Source: Pseudorhizobium banfieldiae (lineage in GTDB: Bacteria > Pseudomonadota > Alphaproteobacteria > Rhizobiales > Rhizobiaceae). Taken from it: 64,000 bases of DNA. Within the stretch, counting starts at the first letter, position 1. Each line of letters starts with the position of its first letter. Of the stretch, positions 17,896 through 27,210 are shown one piece after another. A model generated the notes under the pieces. The model saw only the letters and a program-made list of their open reading frames with translations. It did not search any database and was not told the DNA's origin. The translations under genes and the position numbers were made by a program. The stretch covers positions 3,007,501-3,071,500 of the forward strand of contig NZ_FO082820.1 in NCBI RefSeq assembly GCF_000967425.1, given 5' to 3'.

Positions 17896-18862
17896 GTACC
17901 TTTCTCTCGCCTTCCTCGCCCTGCTGACAGAACGCATCTTCGGTTATCCCGACTGGGTATATCGCCTGATCGGGCATCCCGTCACTTGGATTGGCAAACT
18001 CATCTCAGCACTGGATGCACGATGGAACAGGGAAGGCGATACGCCCTCGCATCGCAGGCTGTGGGGCATCTTCGCTCTCGCCGTTGTACTGGCAGTGGTT
18101 GTTTCGCTGTCTCTGCTGCTCGAGAGCCTGCTGCTGGCCGTCCCGTTTGGCTTCATTCTAGTTGTGTTGGTTGCGGCCAGTCTTCCTGCCCAGCGAAGCT
18201 TGGAGCAACATGTCGAGGCTGTTGCAGCTGCGATGGAGATGGGAGGCTTGCCCGCTGGACGGCGATCAGTCTCGATGATCGTCGGGCGCGATCCGGAGAA
18301 CCTCGATTCACCCGCCGTATGCCGCGCTGCCATCGAAAGCCTTGCGGAAAACTTCTCGGACGGGATCGTCGCTCCCGCATTCTGGCTCGGGGTCGGCGGA
18401 CTTGCGGGTGGCGTAGCATACAAGGCCATCAACACGGCCGACAGCATGATTGGCCATCGGACTGACCGTCATGAGGCGTTCGGCTGGGCGTCGGCACGCT
18501 TCGATGATCTGGTGAACCTGCCCGCGTCGCGCCTGAGCGGCGTACTTTTCGTCGTCGCGGCCTGCCTGGTCCCCGGGGCCTCGCCAAGTCGCGCAATCGC
18601 TGCCATTCGACGCGATGCTAGATACCACCGCTCGCCGAACGCGGGTTGGCCGGAGGCAGCGATGGCCGGAGCATTGGGCGTCGCTCTTGCCGGACCGCGA
18701 AGCTATGGCGGCCACATGATCGAGGTCCGCTTCATGGGCGAAGGTGGCCGGACGAATCTCGACGCCTCCGATATCCGTCGCGCCCTTCGGGTCGCAAGGG
18801 TCGCCGACGCGCTGCTGATCGGCATCTTCGGGCTGGCAGCCCTGGCTATCTTGCGAGCCTGA
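17894..18862 (+). CDS. cobD: Adenosylcobinamide-phosphate synthase CobD/CbiB
   Basis: An integral membrane protein of 322 residues with several hydrophobic helices, starting [20 protein letters not shown]. Conserved CbiB features are [11 protein letters not shown] near residue 30, [12 protein letters not shown], the [17 protein letters not shown] element, and [15 protein letters not shown]. It joins aminopropanol phosphate to adenosylcobyric acid. The frame is open further upstream, but ATG 17894 gives the normal CbiB N-terminus; the ribosome site is weak. It is divergent from cobC and converges on cobQ with a 17-nt end overlap. Confidence 0.9.
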   Translation: MYLSLAFLALLTERIFGYPDWVYRLIGHPVTWIGKLISALDARWNREGDTPSHRRLWGIFALAVVLAVVVSLSLLLESLLLAVPFGFILVVLVAASLPAQRSLEQHVEAVAAAMEMGGLPAGRRSVSMIVGRDPENLDSPAVCRAAIESLAENFSDGIVAPAFWLGVGGLAGGVAYKAINTADSMIGHRTDRHEAFGWASARFDDLVNLPASRLSGVLFVVAACLVPGASPSRAIAAIRRDARYHRSPNAGWPEAAMAGALGVALAGPRSYGGHMIEVRFMGEGGRTNLDASDIRRALRVARVADALLIGIFGLAALAILRA

Positions 18863-20303
18863 GCAGTCCCGTCAGGTCGAGATGCTGTTCCATGTGGGCT
18901 GCAAGCCGATCCAGGATCGCATCGATGCCAGCTTCATAGTCCATTCCAGCAGGTTCGGCACCGAGTCGCCGCAGCCAGGCCGTCCGCTGGCGGTCGTTTG
19001 TGAAGAGCCCATGCAGGTAGGTGCCTACAACCTGCCCATCCGCGGACATGGCTCCGTCCGTCGATCCCGAGAACTCGGCAAAGCGTCGCGCACAATCAGG
19101 CCCAGTGGTTCGCCCGATATGCATCTCGTATCCCTGTAGCGGCTCATCGTCGAAGCTTCGTCCCGTTACCGACTCCAGTCTCTTGTCGCCGGCAAGCACC
19201 GTATCCACCTGAAGTAGACCGAGCCCCTCGACGCGATCAGACGTGCCTTCAATGCCCTCGGGATCGGCGATGGTACGCCCGAGCATCTGATAGCCGCCGC
19301 ACAGACCGAGCACCCGCCCTCCCCTGCGCACATGTGCGCGAATGTCGACGTCAAGTCCGCTCGCCTTCAGCACCTGAAGGTCCGCAATCGTCGCCTTGGA
19401 GCCCATGAGCAGCACGAGATCACAGTCTCCTGGTATGGTCTGGTCCGGCCGCAGACGAACCAGCTCCACATCCGGCTCGGCGTCGAGTGGGTCCAGATCG
19501 TCGAAGTTCGAGACATGGGGCAGGATCGGTACGGCAATCCTGACCTTGGCGCCGGTCTTTCTCGTTCTTTCAACGTGAACGCCGAGCGCATCCTCCGCAG
19601 GCAGACGGACCGCATCCGCGAAGAAGGGCAGTAGGCCGATGGCCTCCCAGCCTGTCAGGCTGCTGATCGTCGCCATCCCATCGGCAAACAGGGAGGGATC
19701 GCCCCGGAAGCGGTTGATGATGAAACCCTCGATCATCCGGGCGTCGTCTGGTGGAAGGACGAGCTTAGTACCGGCAATACTGGCAATCACGCCGCCGCGG
19801 TCGATGTCGCCGATCAGGATGACCGGGACATCGGCCTCGCGTGCGAAACCCATATTGGCGATGTCATTGCGGCGTAGATTGACCTCGGAAGCACTGCCGG
19901 CTCCTTCCACCAAAACAAGATCCGCCTGCTCCTTCAGGATGCCGAAACTTTCCATCACCCGCGGCATGAGCGTCGGCTTGATCGTTTGGTACTCCGCTGC
20001 TTTTGCATTCCCCGACACGCGCCCCTGGACGACCAGTTGCGCACCCACCTCGCTCTGCGGCTTGAGCAGAACCGGGTTCATGTGGACGCTCGGAGAAACG
20101 CCGGCTGCTCTTGCCTGCAGGGCCTGAGCACGGCCGATCTCGCCGCCGTCTTCAGTGACGGCGGCATTATTGGACATGTTCTGCGGCTTGAACGGCAAGA
20201 CTCGCAGCCCGCGCAGCGTGAAGGCGCGGGCAAGCCCCGCCACGACCAGAGACTTGCCCACATCGGAGCCTGTCCCCTGGAACATCAGCGCCCGGGCGGC
20301 CAT
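18846..20303 (-). CDS. cobQ: Cobyric acid synthase
   Basis: A 485-residue glutamine-dependent amidotransferase that amidates side chains b, d, e and g of adenosylcobyrinic a,c-diamide. The N-terminal synthetase domain starts with the nucleotide-binding [13 protein letters not shown] and continues through [10 protein letters not shown]. The C-terminal glutaminase domain has the nucleophile in [10 protein letters not shown] and the catalytic His in YLHGLF. The start ATG 20303 lies one base after the cobO stop, so it is coupled to the cbtB-cbtA-cobO operon. Its end overlaps convergent cobD. Confidence 0.96.
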   Translation of the reverse strand: MAARALMFQGTGSDVGKSLVVAGLARAFTLRGLRVLPFKPQNMSNNAAVTEDGGEIGRAQALQARAAGVSPSVHMNPVLLKPQSEVGAQLVVQGRVSGNAKAAEYQTIKPTLMPRVMESFGILKEQADLVLVEGAGSASEVNLRRNDIANMGFAREADVPVILIGDIDRGGVIASIAGTKLVLPPDDARMIEGFIINRFRGDPSLFADGMATISSLTGWEAIGLLPFFADAVRLPAEDALGVHVERTRKTGAKVRIAVPILPHVSNFDDLDPLDAEPDVELVRLRPDQTIPGDCDLVLLMGSKATIADLQVLKASGLDVDIRAHVRRGGRVLGLCGGYQMLGRTIADPEGIEGTSDRVEGLGLLQVDTVLAGDKRLESVTGRSFDDEPLQGYEMHIGRTTGPDCARRFAEFSGSTDGAMSADGQVVGTYLHGLFTNDRQRTAWLRRLGAEPAGMDYEAGIDAILDRLAAHMEQHLDLTGLLRLAR

Positions 20304-20304
20304 G

Positions 20305-20919
20305 TCAGAACTCGATACCAGCCTGGGCCTTCACGCCGGCTTTGAAATGGTGCTTCACCAGCGTCATCTCTGTCACCAGATCGGCGGCATCCATCAGCAG
20401 GGGCTTCGCATTGCGGCCGGTGACCACGACGTGGAGATCGGGTCGTCGCGCCGTCAGCTCCGCCACAACCTTTTCCAGGTCGAGATATTCATAACGAAGA
20501 GCGATGTTGAGCTCGTCCAGGACCAGCAGCCCGATGCTGTTGTCGGCCATCAGCTCCCTCACCTTGTCCCAGGCGCGTTCGGCCGCGGCGATGTCGCGCT
20601 TCAGATCCTGGGTCTCCCAGGTGAAGCCTTCGCCCATGGTGTGCCAGACGACGCGGTCTCCGAAAGCCGCAAAAGCCGGCTGTTCGCCCGTGGACCAGGC
20701 TCCCTTGATGAACTGGACGATACCGACTCGGCGATTATTGCCGAGCATCCGCAATGCAAGCCCAAAGGCTGCCGTCGACTTGCCCTTGCCCGGGCCGGTA
20801 TGAACCATGAGCAGACCCTTCTCCAGGGTCTTCTCGGCCACTTCCGCATCCTGAACAGCCTTGCGGTTCGCCATCTTTGCCCGATGGCGCTCGACCGTTG
20901 CATCATCGACCGGCTTCAC
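20305..20919 (-). CDS. cobO: Cob(I)yrinic acid a,c-diamide adenosyltransferase
   Basis: A 204-residue CobA/CobO/BtuR-type ATP:corrinoid adenosyltransferase. The P-loop is [14 protein letters not shown], near residue 40. Also present are [22 protein letters not shown], and [10 protein letters not shown], all family-conserved. It adds the adenosyl ligand to reduced cobalt. The ATG at 20919 overlaps the cbtA stop (ATGA). It lies in the leftward operon led by a cobalamin riboswitch, so expression should fall when cobalamin is abundant. Confidence 0.95.
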   Translation of the reverse strand: MKPVDDATVERHRAKMANRKAVQDAEVAEKTLEKGLLMVHTGPGKGKSTAAFGLALRMLGNNRRVGIVQFIKGAWSTGEQPAFAAFGDRVVWHTMGEGFTWETQDLKRDIAAAERAWDKVRELMADNSIGLLVLDELNIALRYEYLDLEKVVAELTARRPDLHVVVTGRNAKPLLMDAADLVTEMTLVKHHFKAGVKAQAGIEF

Positions 20920-21671
20920 GGGACGGCCACGCGGTCGGAGTTCGCCACAACCACGTCCTCGCCGGACCGGAACCTCTCACGCAAAAGCGCGGCGGACGCA
21001 CCGAGCACGGCCCAGAAGACGAGGTTGGTCGCATAGACGGCGTTCACGAAACGCGCATGCAATTCATGTGGCACGGCAGTGTCGTGGCTCACCGGCAGCG
21101 GCGCCCCAACAAGATGCGGGGCAATCAGCAGCACGATCGCAAGCGCTGCCAGACCCGCCGATCGGGTGTAGGCAAGCAGCCCGAGAGCGAGACCGGTCGA
21201 AACAACGGAAGCCATCCACCAGACCTGACGCGGCCCGAGTTCGGCAGCAGGCATCCCCGGCAACTCAGGCGGCAGGCCGAGGCCAGGTGCAAGGCTGACG
21301 GTCACGAAGCTCGCGATCCCCAACAGGAGGCCCCGGCGCCAACCTCTGATGCCACCCAGTGCTTCTGCAATGGATAAAAGGACGAGACCGAAACCGATGC
21401 CAGCCAGCATGTTTGCGCCCGCCGTATAGATGAGGCGTTCGGCGCCATCCGCGGGCATCCAGGCTTCTTCCTCGACTTCCAGGGCAGCAGGGACAGACGG
21501 TTGCGCCGCCGACAACCCTTCACCCGCAGCAACAGGGTCGCCGGCGCCTTCGAAAGTTTCGGCCTCCATGATCAGGGGGATTGTAGAGAAGCTCTGCATT
21601 GCCGTCAGCAGCAGTCCGGACAAAAGCCCGGCGACCACCGCCGTGAAAACGATGTTACGAAACAGCGACAT
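20916..21671 (-). CDS. cbtA: Cobalt transporter subunit CbtA
   Basis: A 251-residue membrane protein starting MSLFRNIVFTAVVAGLLSGL, with about five or six hydrophobic helices. A periplasmic/acidic insert rich in Glu and Pro lies after the first helix, and the later segment SHDTAVPHELHARF carries possible metal-contacting histidines. It matches the CbtA family, predicted cobalt transporters found with CbtB and B12 riboswitches. Cobalt uptake is family knowledge based on genomic context rather than strong biochemistry. It is 11 nt downstream of cbtB and overlaps cobO by 4 nt. Confidence 0.9.
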   Translation of the reverse strand: MSLFRNIVFTAVVAGLLSGLLLTAMQSFSTIPLIMEAETFEGAGDPVAAGEGLSAAQPSVPAALEVEEEAWMPADGAERLIYTAGANMLAGIGFGLVLLSIAEALGGIRGWRRGLLLGIASFVTVSLAPGLGLPPELPGMPAAELGPRQVWWMASVVSTGLALGLLAYTRSAGLAALAIVLLIAPHLVGAPLPVSHDTAVPHELHARFVNAVYATNLVFWAVLGASAALLRERFRSGEDVVVANSDRVAVP

Positions 21672-21682
21672 GTCGGACGTCC

Positions 21683-21859
21683 TCAGTGGCAGGGAAAGGC
21701 CAGCGAGTGGCGCGAATCGTGGGCAGCGTTGTGGACGACGTCCATGTGCGAGAAGCCCACAAACCCTACGACAAACAGCCCAAGCAGGGCGGACATGCTG
21801 AGAGAGAGCGTCCTGGAAGTTGAGGTCACGGCAACGTTTGAAGCCGATTTGGTCGTCAT
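21683..21859 (-). CDS. cbtB: Cobalt transporter subunit CbtB
   Basis: A 58-residue protein with one transmembrane helix (LSMSALLGLFVVGFVGFSH) and a histidine-rich tail, HMDVVHNAAHDSRHSLAFPCH, the hallmark of CbtB. The His/Cys tail probably captures cobalt for CbtA. The frame runs back to 21904, but that extension enters the riboswitch end, so ATG 21859 is preferred. It is the first gene of the leftward operon, about 50 nt after the riboswitch. Confidence 0.9.
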   Translation of the reverse strand: MTTKSASNVAVTSTSRTLSLSMSALLGLFVVGFVGFSHMDVVHNAAHDSRHSLAFPCH

Positions 21860-21907
21860 GGATCTTGTCCTTTCACCCTCCACCCGAGGGTCGTCGATCT
21901 GCACTCG

Positions 21908-22072
21908 CCGCCGGCAGGTCTCCTGGCTTGCGGATCATGCGCTCGACGTCCGCCTTCCCGGGATCTCCCAGTGGCTTGTGGACGTGAGCTCTCCGCTTAC
22001 AGTTGCGGGGGCAGCCGTGGCATTGATCTCTTGTCTCACCACGTTCCCTCTGGGCCCGAACAGGCACCAGCG
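21908..22072 (-). promoter_or_regulatory. Cobalamin riboswitch (leftward, before cbtB)
   Basis: On the minus strand this leader shows the conserved cobalamin-aptamer blocks in order: GGTGCC near 22068, the CAGAGGGAACGTGGTG block, ATGCCACGGCTGCCCCCGCA, ACTGTAAGCGGAG, the B12 box GCCACTGGG (about 21967-21975), CCCGGGAAGGCGG, and the closing GCCAGGAGACCTGCCGGC. It should bind adenosylcobalamin and shut off cbtB-cbtA-cobO-cobQ, probably by hiding the cbtB ribosome site, since no terminator hairpin is evident before cbtB. Confidence 0.95.
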
Positions 22073-22080
22073 ACGAGATC

Positions 22081-22108
22081 ACTATAGCCAAAATGGTCGC
22101 CCAGGCAA
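22081..22108 (-). promoter_or_regulatory. Probable promoter of the cbtB operon
   Basis: Minus strand: -35 TTGCCT (22103-22108) and -10 TATAGT (22081-22086) with 16-nt spacing. A start about 7 nt further would fall at the first base of the riboswitch aptamer, which supports the call. Confidence 0.6.
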
Positions 22109-22122
22109 TCACCTTCGCCGCA

Positions 22123-22151
22123 TTGACATGACAGCCGCAGCCGGCTTACTG
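22123..22151 (+). promoter_or_regulatory. Probable promoter of the rightward cob operon
   Basis: A consensus -35 TTGACA (22123-22128) is followed at 17 nt by a weak -10 (TTACTG, 22146-22151; TACTGA one base later is an alternative). The expected start is just before the rightward riboswitch. The -35 boxes of the two divergent promoters are only 14 bp apart. Confidence 0.5.
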
Positions 22152-22159
22152 ACATTCCA

Positions 22160-22335
22160 GACGGTCCTGCCCGGCAACGGAACAGGCTAAAAGGGAATGC
22201 GGTGCGATCCTCCAAAGGATCAATGCCGCGGCTGCCCCCGCAACTGTAATCGGCGAGCCACTGCAAACGAGCCACTGGGCAAACCCGGGAAGGCAGCAGG
22301 CGGTCAGGACCCGAGAGCCAGGAGACCTGCCGTCG
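22160..22335 (+). promoter_or_regulatory. Cobalamin riboswitch (rightward, before the DUF1636-cobW-cobN operon)
   Basis: Aptamer blocks appear in order: GGTCCTGCCCGG, AAAAGGGAATGCGGTGCG, AATGCCGCGGCTGCCCCCGC, AACTGTAATCGG, the B12 box GCCACTGGGC (22271-22280), AACCCGGGAAGGC, and the closing GCCAGGAGACCTGCCG (22318-22333). It should repress the large rightward operon when cobalamin is plentiful. About 60 nt separate it from the first candidate start codon. Confidence 0.95.
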
Positions 22336-22397
22336 ACAAAAATACGTTTCTCCGGGCGGGGTGCTCCGGGCGAGGCGAAACATCACGATGATCGGTA

Positions 22398-22841
22398 TTG
22401 CTGGTCGTCCCGCGCCCCACCAATATCGATTCTGGCAGGAACGCGGCCTTGTGTGACGACCGATCCAGCGAAGCAGATGTTACCATTTTCGTATGCACGA
22501 ACTGCCGTGATGCGTCTGATAGCGACTTGCGTCCGGGCGTCGCCCTGATCGCAGCCCTGCGTGAAGCGATCGCGGACAAGCCGTTGAGCGTCAAGCCGGT
22601 GACCTGCCTCGCAAACTGCCAGAAGAGCCCCAGCGCCGCCTTCTCCCACCGCACCGGATGGTCTTACGTATTCGGTCACCTGAGCGTCGAAAACGTCGAG
22701 GACATCGTTACCGGCGCCATGATGCTTGCAGACGACGAGCGCGGCTTCCTTCCGCTTCGCGGCCGCCCCGCCTGCCTCCGCGGCAATGGGATGTCAGCGC
22801 GCATTCCACCCTTCCATCATCACGAGGATATGCCCGTATGA
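22398..22841 (+). CDS. DUF1636 family protein (ferredoxin-like cysteine protein)
   Basis: A protein of up to 147 residues with the DUF1636 pattern: FVCTNCRDA near the start (CxxC) and VTCLANCQKSP in the middle (CxxxC), resembling thioredoxin-like [2Fe-2S] ferredoxins. The end is basic/His-rich (FHHHED). DUF1636 genes often accompany cobalamin genes; a redox or metal-handling role is plausible but unproven. No ATG exists at the N-terminus. TTG 22398 is given, and TTG 22449, after GGCAGGAACGCGGCC, gives an N-terminus closer to the conserved domain. It overlaps cobW by 4 nt and is the first gene after the riboswitch. Confidence 0.75.
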   Translation: MLVVPRPTNIDSGRNAALCDDRSSEADVTIFVCTNCRDASDSDLRPGVALIAALREAIADKPLSVKPVTCLANCQKSPSAAFSHRTGWSYVFGHLSVENVEDIVTGAMMLADDERGFLPLRGRPACLRGNGMSARIPPFHHHEDMPV

Positions 22842-23875
22842 GCGTCAACCTGAAACGAGTGCCATGCACCGTCGTCACCGGCTTCCTGGGAGCGGGCAAG
22901 ACAACCTTGATCCGCCACCTCATCGAGAACCTCGACGGCAAGCGCGTGGCGATCATCGTCAATGAATTCGGCGATGTCGGAGTTGATGGCGACGTCCTGA
23001 AGGGTTGCGGCATCGAAAGCTGCCCGGAAGAAAACATCATCGAGTTGGCCAATGGTTGCATCTGCTGCACGGTCGCCGATGATTTCGTGCCGGCGATCGA
23101 CCAGATCCTGGCACGCGAGCCGCGAGTCGATCACATTCTCATAGAGACCTCCGGTCTTGCGCTACCAAAGCCGCTTGTCCAGGCATTCCAGTGGCCGGCA
23201 GTAAAGGCGCGCGTAACGGTGGACGGGGTCGTTGCCGTCGTCGATGGACTGGCATTGGCAGAAGGCCGCGTGGCCGACGATCATGAAGCACTGGAGGCGC
23301 AACGGCAGTCGGACGATTCGATCGACCACGACAATCCGGTCGAGGAGGTCTTCGAAGACCAGATCGCATGCGCCGACATGATCGTTCTGACCAAGAGCGA
23401 CCTCCTCGGCAGCGACGGTTTGTCAACAGCAAGGGAGCGCGTCGCAGCGCACCTGCCACGGGCGGTGAAGATCGTCGTCAGCGCCAACGGTACCGTCGAC
23501 CCGGCAGTCCTGATCGGCCTCGGTCTCGCCGTCGAGGACGACATCGAGAACCGCAAGACCCATCATGACGACGAGTTCGATCACGAGCATGACGATTTCG
23601 ACAGCTTCGTGGTGGAACTCTCTTCCGTGACGGATGCCGAAGAGCTTGCGCGCAAGATCGCAGCCACCGCCGAGGCAGAGAATGTGCTTCGCATCAAGGG
23701 CTTCGTGGACGTCGCCAACAAGCCTATGCGCCTGCAGGTCCAGGCAGTAGGATCGCGCGTCAATCACTACTTCGATCGTGCCTGGGCGCCTAGCGAGAAG
23801 CGCGAAAGCCGCCTCGTCGTTATTGGCGAAAGGGGGATGGATCGGGCCGCCATCGAAAGGATGCTTGCCGCCTGA
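22838..23875 (+). CDS. cobW: CobW, G3E-family GTPase of cobalamin synthesis
   Basis: A 345-residue G3E GTPase metallochaperone. The Walker A is GFLGAGKTTL. The metal-binding CxCC motif is in GCICCTVADDF, and the guanine-specificity segment is TKSDLL. A histidine/aspartate-rich stretch near residue 230 (HHDDEFDHEHDDFD) precedes the CobW C-terminal domain. It is thought to deliver cobalt to the CobNST chelatase. The frame opens further upstream, but ATG 22838 overlaps the preceding stop (ATGA) and begins the conserved sequence. It is 11 bp before cobN. Confidence 0.95.
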   Translation: MSVNLKRVPCTVVTGFLGAGKTTLIRHLIENLDGKRVAIIVNEFGDVGVDGDVLKGCGIESCPEENIIELANGCICCTVADDFVPAIDQILAREPRVDHILIETSGLALPKPLVQAFQWPAVKARVTVDGVVAVVDGLALAEGRVADDHEALEAQRQSDDSIDHDNPVEEVFEDQIACADMIVLTKSDLLGSDGLSTARERVAAHLPRAVKIVVSANGTVDPAVLIGLGLAVEDDIENRKTHHDDEFDHEHDDFDSFVVELSSVTDAEELARKIAATAEAENVLRIKGFVDVANKPMRLQVQAVGSRVNHYFDRAWAPSEKRESRLVVIGERGMDRAAIERMLAA

Positions 23876-23886
23876 GGCTCTGAAAG

Positions 23887-26800
23887 ATGCATATCCTGGC
23901 CACCACATCGTCGTCTCTGGATGACCTTATCGAACCCGTGGACCTTGATCAGTCACCGGCAGACGTGGTGGTCCTGTCTTTCTCCGGCAGCGACCTGAAC
24001 GGGCTATCCGCCGGCTGGGATAGACAGGGGATGGTGTCGCTGTCGGTGGCCAACCTCAGCGAGCTGCGGCATCCCATGTCGGTCGATCTTTGGCTCGACA
24101 AGACGGCGTCGCGGGCGAAGGTCATCCTGGTTCGCATTCTGGGAGGGTATGACCGCTGGCAGTATGGAGTGGAGGAACTGTCCCGGCTTGCCCGCCATAA
24201 AAACCTGAAGCTCGTCCTGCTGCCCGGCGAATGCAGTGTCCGGGATGATCGTTTGGCGGCCGCATCAACTGTGAGTTCGCAGGAGCAGGCGGCGATCCTT
24301 GCCTGCTTCCGTGAAGGCGGCCCGGACAATATGCGCCTGCTCGCGCATCGACTGGTCGCCCTCGCCGCAGATCGAACTGTCGGGCCGGGCGCTGCTACCG
24401 CAATGCCCAAGGCTGGCTTCTACCGGCCTGGGCTGGGTATTGTCGAACTCACGGCGCTGCTGGAAGGACGCGAGGAGACTGCGCCGCGGCTACCGATCAT
24501 CTTCTACCGTTCCATGCTTCTCGCCGACGATGTGGCGCCGATAGATGCCCTGTTCGCCGAGCTGGAGAGGCGGGGCTTTGCTCCCCTTCCGATCTTCGTC
24601 GGCGGACTGAAGGATGCCGGCTCGCTCACGTTCGTGGAGCAGGCCCTTCGATCGGTCCGCCCCGATGCCATTCTCGCGGCAACCGCCTTCGCGAGCGGAA
24701 CCGACGGCGATGGACACACGCTCTTCGATCACATCGGCGTCCCGGTCTTCCAGATCATCGTCGCGACCACACAACGCAGCGGCTGGCTTGAGGGACGGCG
24801 CGGGCTCAATCCTTCCGATCTTGCCATGCATGTCGTCCTGCCCGAACTCGACGGACGGATTCTGGCCGGTGCCATATCCTTCAAGCACGGCACCAATTCA
24901 TCAAATCTGGTGAACAGCCCGGAGCTGAAACGCATAGAAGCGGTCGCGGACCGAATCGCCCGATGTCTGAGGCTCCGCTCAACGCCACGACGGGAGCGCA
25001 AGCTGGTGTTGATCCTGCCGGATTATCCGAGTGCCCCTGGCCGAACCGGATATGCCGTGGGTCTGGATGTGCCGCAAAGCGCCTTGGAGATCCTCCGCAT
25101 GCTACGTGACGCCGGCTATCACGTCGACGACCTGCCCCTATCGCCGCGTGATCTGCTCGACCAGGTAGAGAAAGGCGGCCGAGGGCTCTCGCTGGCAACC
25201 TACCGGTCGCGGCTTGCCGCCTGCCCCCCCGATGCTCGTGAAGCGGTGGAAGCTGCCTGGGGACCGGCCGATGAGTATCCGGAACTGAGCGGGGACTCCT
25301 TCCACGTTCGCGCTGCCTGCTTCGGTAACATCACCGTTGCGCTGGCGCCGGATCGCGGGCGCAATGCCGATCGCCGCGCCGACTATCATGACCCGGCTCT
25401 TCCCCCGCGCCATGCTCTGCTGGCCTTCGGCTGGTGGATGGCGGATGGTTGGGGCGCTCACGCCATCGTGCACATAGGGGCTCACGGAACGCTCGAATGG
25501 CTGCCGGGCAAGAATGTAGCGCTTTCGCGGAACTGCTTCCCAGAGATTGTGACCGGCGGTGTGCCGGTCATCTATCCTTTCATCGTCTCCAATCCTGGAG
25601 AGGCAGCCGTTGCCAAGCGTCGGATCGCAGCCGTTACCCTCGGCCACCTGCCCCCCGTCCTCACCGATGCTGGGCTGTCCGACGATCAGAAGAAGCTTGA
25701 GCTGCTGGTCGATGAGTACAGCCAGGCAGACGGGCTCGATGGTCGCCGTCGGGACCGCCTGGCAAGGCTGATTGTCGAGCAAGCTTACGAGATCGGCCTC
25801 GCAGCGGACGTGGGCATTTCCCCCGACGACGATCCAGACAGCGCCCTCACCCGTATCGACGCCTTCCTCTGTGACCTGAAGGACCTCGCCATCAAGGACG
25901 GCCAACATGTCTTGGGAGCAGTCGCTCCGGGGGACGACGACCCTCTGCGGGTCGAAAGCGCGGCGAGCGAGCGGGAGGGGCTCCTCGCTGCCCTGGATGG
26001 CCGGCATGTCCGGCCCGGGCCGTCCGGTGCCCCCTCGCGCGGCCGTCAGGATGTGATGCCAACGGGGCGGAACCTGTTTGCAAGCGATCCCCGCACCTTG
26101 CCGACGCCGACAGCCTTCGAGCTCGGCAAGAAGGCCGCCGATGAGGTCCTTCGACGCTATCTTCAGGACCATGGTGAATGGCCGACGAGCCTCGTCTTCG
26201 ACCTCTGGGGCAGCGCCTCACTCCGTAGCGGCGGCGAGGAGGTCGCGCAGGTGCTCGCGCTCATGGGTACGAGGCCCGTCCATGACGCCGCGACCGGTCG
26301 TGTCACGGGGATCGAGATCCTGCCTCCTGCTGTGATCGGTCGTCCGCGCATCGACGTGACGTTGCGCATCTCCGGTCTCTTCCGCGACATGTTCCCGGCG
26401 CTGATTGCCTTGCTGGACGCGGCGATGCGCGCAATCGCCGCCCGTGACGAGGCGCCTGGCGACAATCCCTTGGCTGAAGACGCGCGGCGTCTTGGCCATG
26501 TGCCCTTGCGCATCTTCGGCTCCGCGCCCGGAACCTTCGGGTCTGGCATCGAGGAAAAGCTCTCCGACGGCACATGGAGCGAACGGGAAGAGCTCGGCCG
26601 CCTGTATCTTGATGCCACCAGCCACGCTTACATGGGTGCCGACGGCGAGGCGACGGAGGCGTGCGGACAGTTCGCGGGTCGGGTGGAAGCAGCAGACCTG
26701 CTCGTTCACCCGGGCGATGACCCTGGACGCGATCTTCTCGATGGCTCGGCAGACGTGGCGTTCATCGGCGGCTTTGCGGCCGCCGCCGCCGCCCTTGGGA

Positions 26801-27210
26801 ACAACGCCGAGGTGATTGCCCTCGACACGACCGATCCGGCACGGCCGCGCGCCCGGTCGATCACGGAAGCCATCACGCGCGTGGTGCGTGGCCGAGCGGT
26901 CAATCCGCGCTTCATCGCAGGGCAGATGCGCCATGGTCCGCGCGGTGCGGCTGAACTCGTCGAAGCCGTCGACCGCCTGATCGGCTTTGCGGAGACGACC
27001 CAAGCCATCCCGCAGTCGCTGATCGAGGCGCTCTATGACGCCTACCTCGGCAGCCAAGAGGTGCGCGACTTCCTGCTGTCGCAGAACCCCAAAGGCACCC
27101 GCTTCATGGCCGAGCGCTTCCGGTCGGCTCTGCGTCGCGGCCTCTGGCATCCTCGTCGGAACGCCGTGGACGCGGAACTCGAAATGCTGCTTGCGGAGCC
27201 GGTGTCATGA
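23887..27210 (+). CDS. cobN: Cobaltochelatase large subunit CobN
   Basis: The 1107-residue large, tetrapyrrole-binding subunit of the ATP-dependent cobalt chelatase that inserts Co2+ into hydrogenobyrinic a,c-diamide. Characteristic CobN/ChlH regions include WWMADGWGAHAIVHIGAHGT with LEWLPGKNVALS (about 515-545), YPFIVSNPGEAAVAKRR, and GSAPGTFGSGI. The Pseudomonas denitrificans protein is about 1275 residues as I recall, so this is a shorter variant. The frame is uninterrupted. Partner subunits CobS and CobT are not in the window. It overlaps cobG by 4 nt. Confidence 0.95.
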   Translation: MHILATTSSSLDDLIEPVDLDQSPADVVVLSFSGSDLNGLSAGWDRQGMVSLSVANLSELRHPMSVDLWLDKTASRAKVILVRILGGYDRWQYGVEELSRLARHKNLKLVLLPGECSVRDDRLAAASTVSSQEQAAILACFREGGPDNMRLLAHRLVALAADRTVGPGAATAMPKAGFYRPGLGIVELTALLEGREETAPRLPIIFYRSMLLADDVAPIDALFAELERRGFAPLPIFVGGLKDAGSLTFVEQALRSVRPDAILAATAFASGTDGDGHTLFDHIGVPVFQIIVATTQRSGWLEGRRGLNPSDLAMHVVLPELDGRILAGAISFKHGTNSSNLVNSPELKRIEAVADRIARCLRLRSTPRRERKLVLILPDYPSAPGRTGYAVGLDVPQSALEILRMLRDAGYHVDDLPLSPRDLLDQVEKGGRGLSLATYRSRLAACPPDAREAVEAAWGPADEYPELSGDSFHVRAACFGNITVALAPDRGRNADRRADYHDPALPPRHALLAFGWWMADGWGAHAIVHIGAHGTLEWLPGKNVALSRNCFPEIVTGGVPVIYPFIVSNPGEAAVAKRRIAAVTLGHLPPVLTDAGLSDDQKKLELLVDEYSQADGLDGRRRDRLARLIVEQAYEIGLAADVGISPDDDPDSALTRIDAFLCDLKDLAIKDGQHVLGAVAPGDDDPLRVESAASEREGLLAALDGRHVRPGPSGAPSRGRQDVMPTGRNLFASDPRTLPTPTAFELGKKAADEVLRRYLQDHGEWPTSLVFDLWGSASLRSGGEEVAQVLALMGTRPVHDAATGRVTGIEILPPAVIGRPRIDVTLRISGLFRDMFPALIALLDAAMRAIAARDEAPGDNPLAEDARRLGHVPLRIFGSAPGTFGSGIEEKLSDGTWSEREELGRLYLDATSHAYMGADGEATEACGQFAGRVEAADLLVHPGDDPGRDLLDGSADVAFIGGFAAAAAALGNNAEVIALDTTDPARPRARSITEAITRVVRGRAVNPRFIAGQMRHGPRGAAELVEAVDRLIGFAETTQAIPQSLIEALYDAYLGSQEVRDFLLSQNPKGTRFMAERFRSALRRGLWHPRRNAVDAELEMLLAEPVS

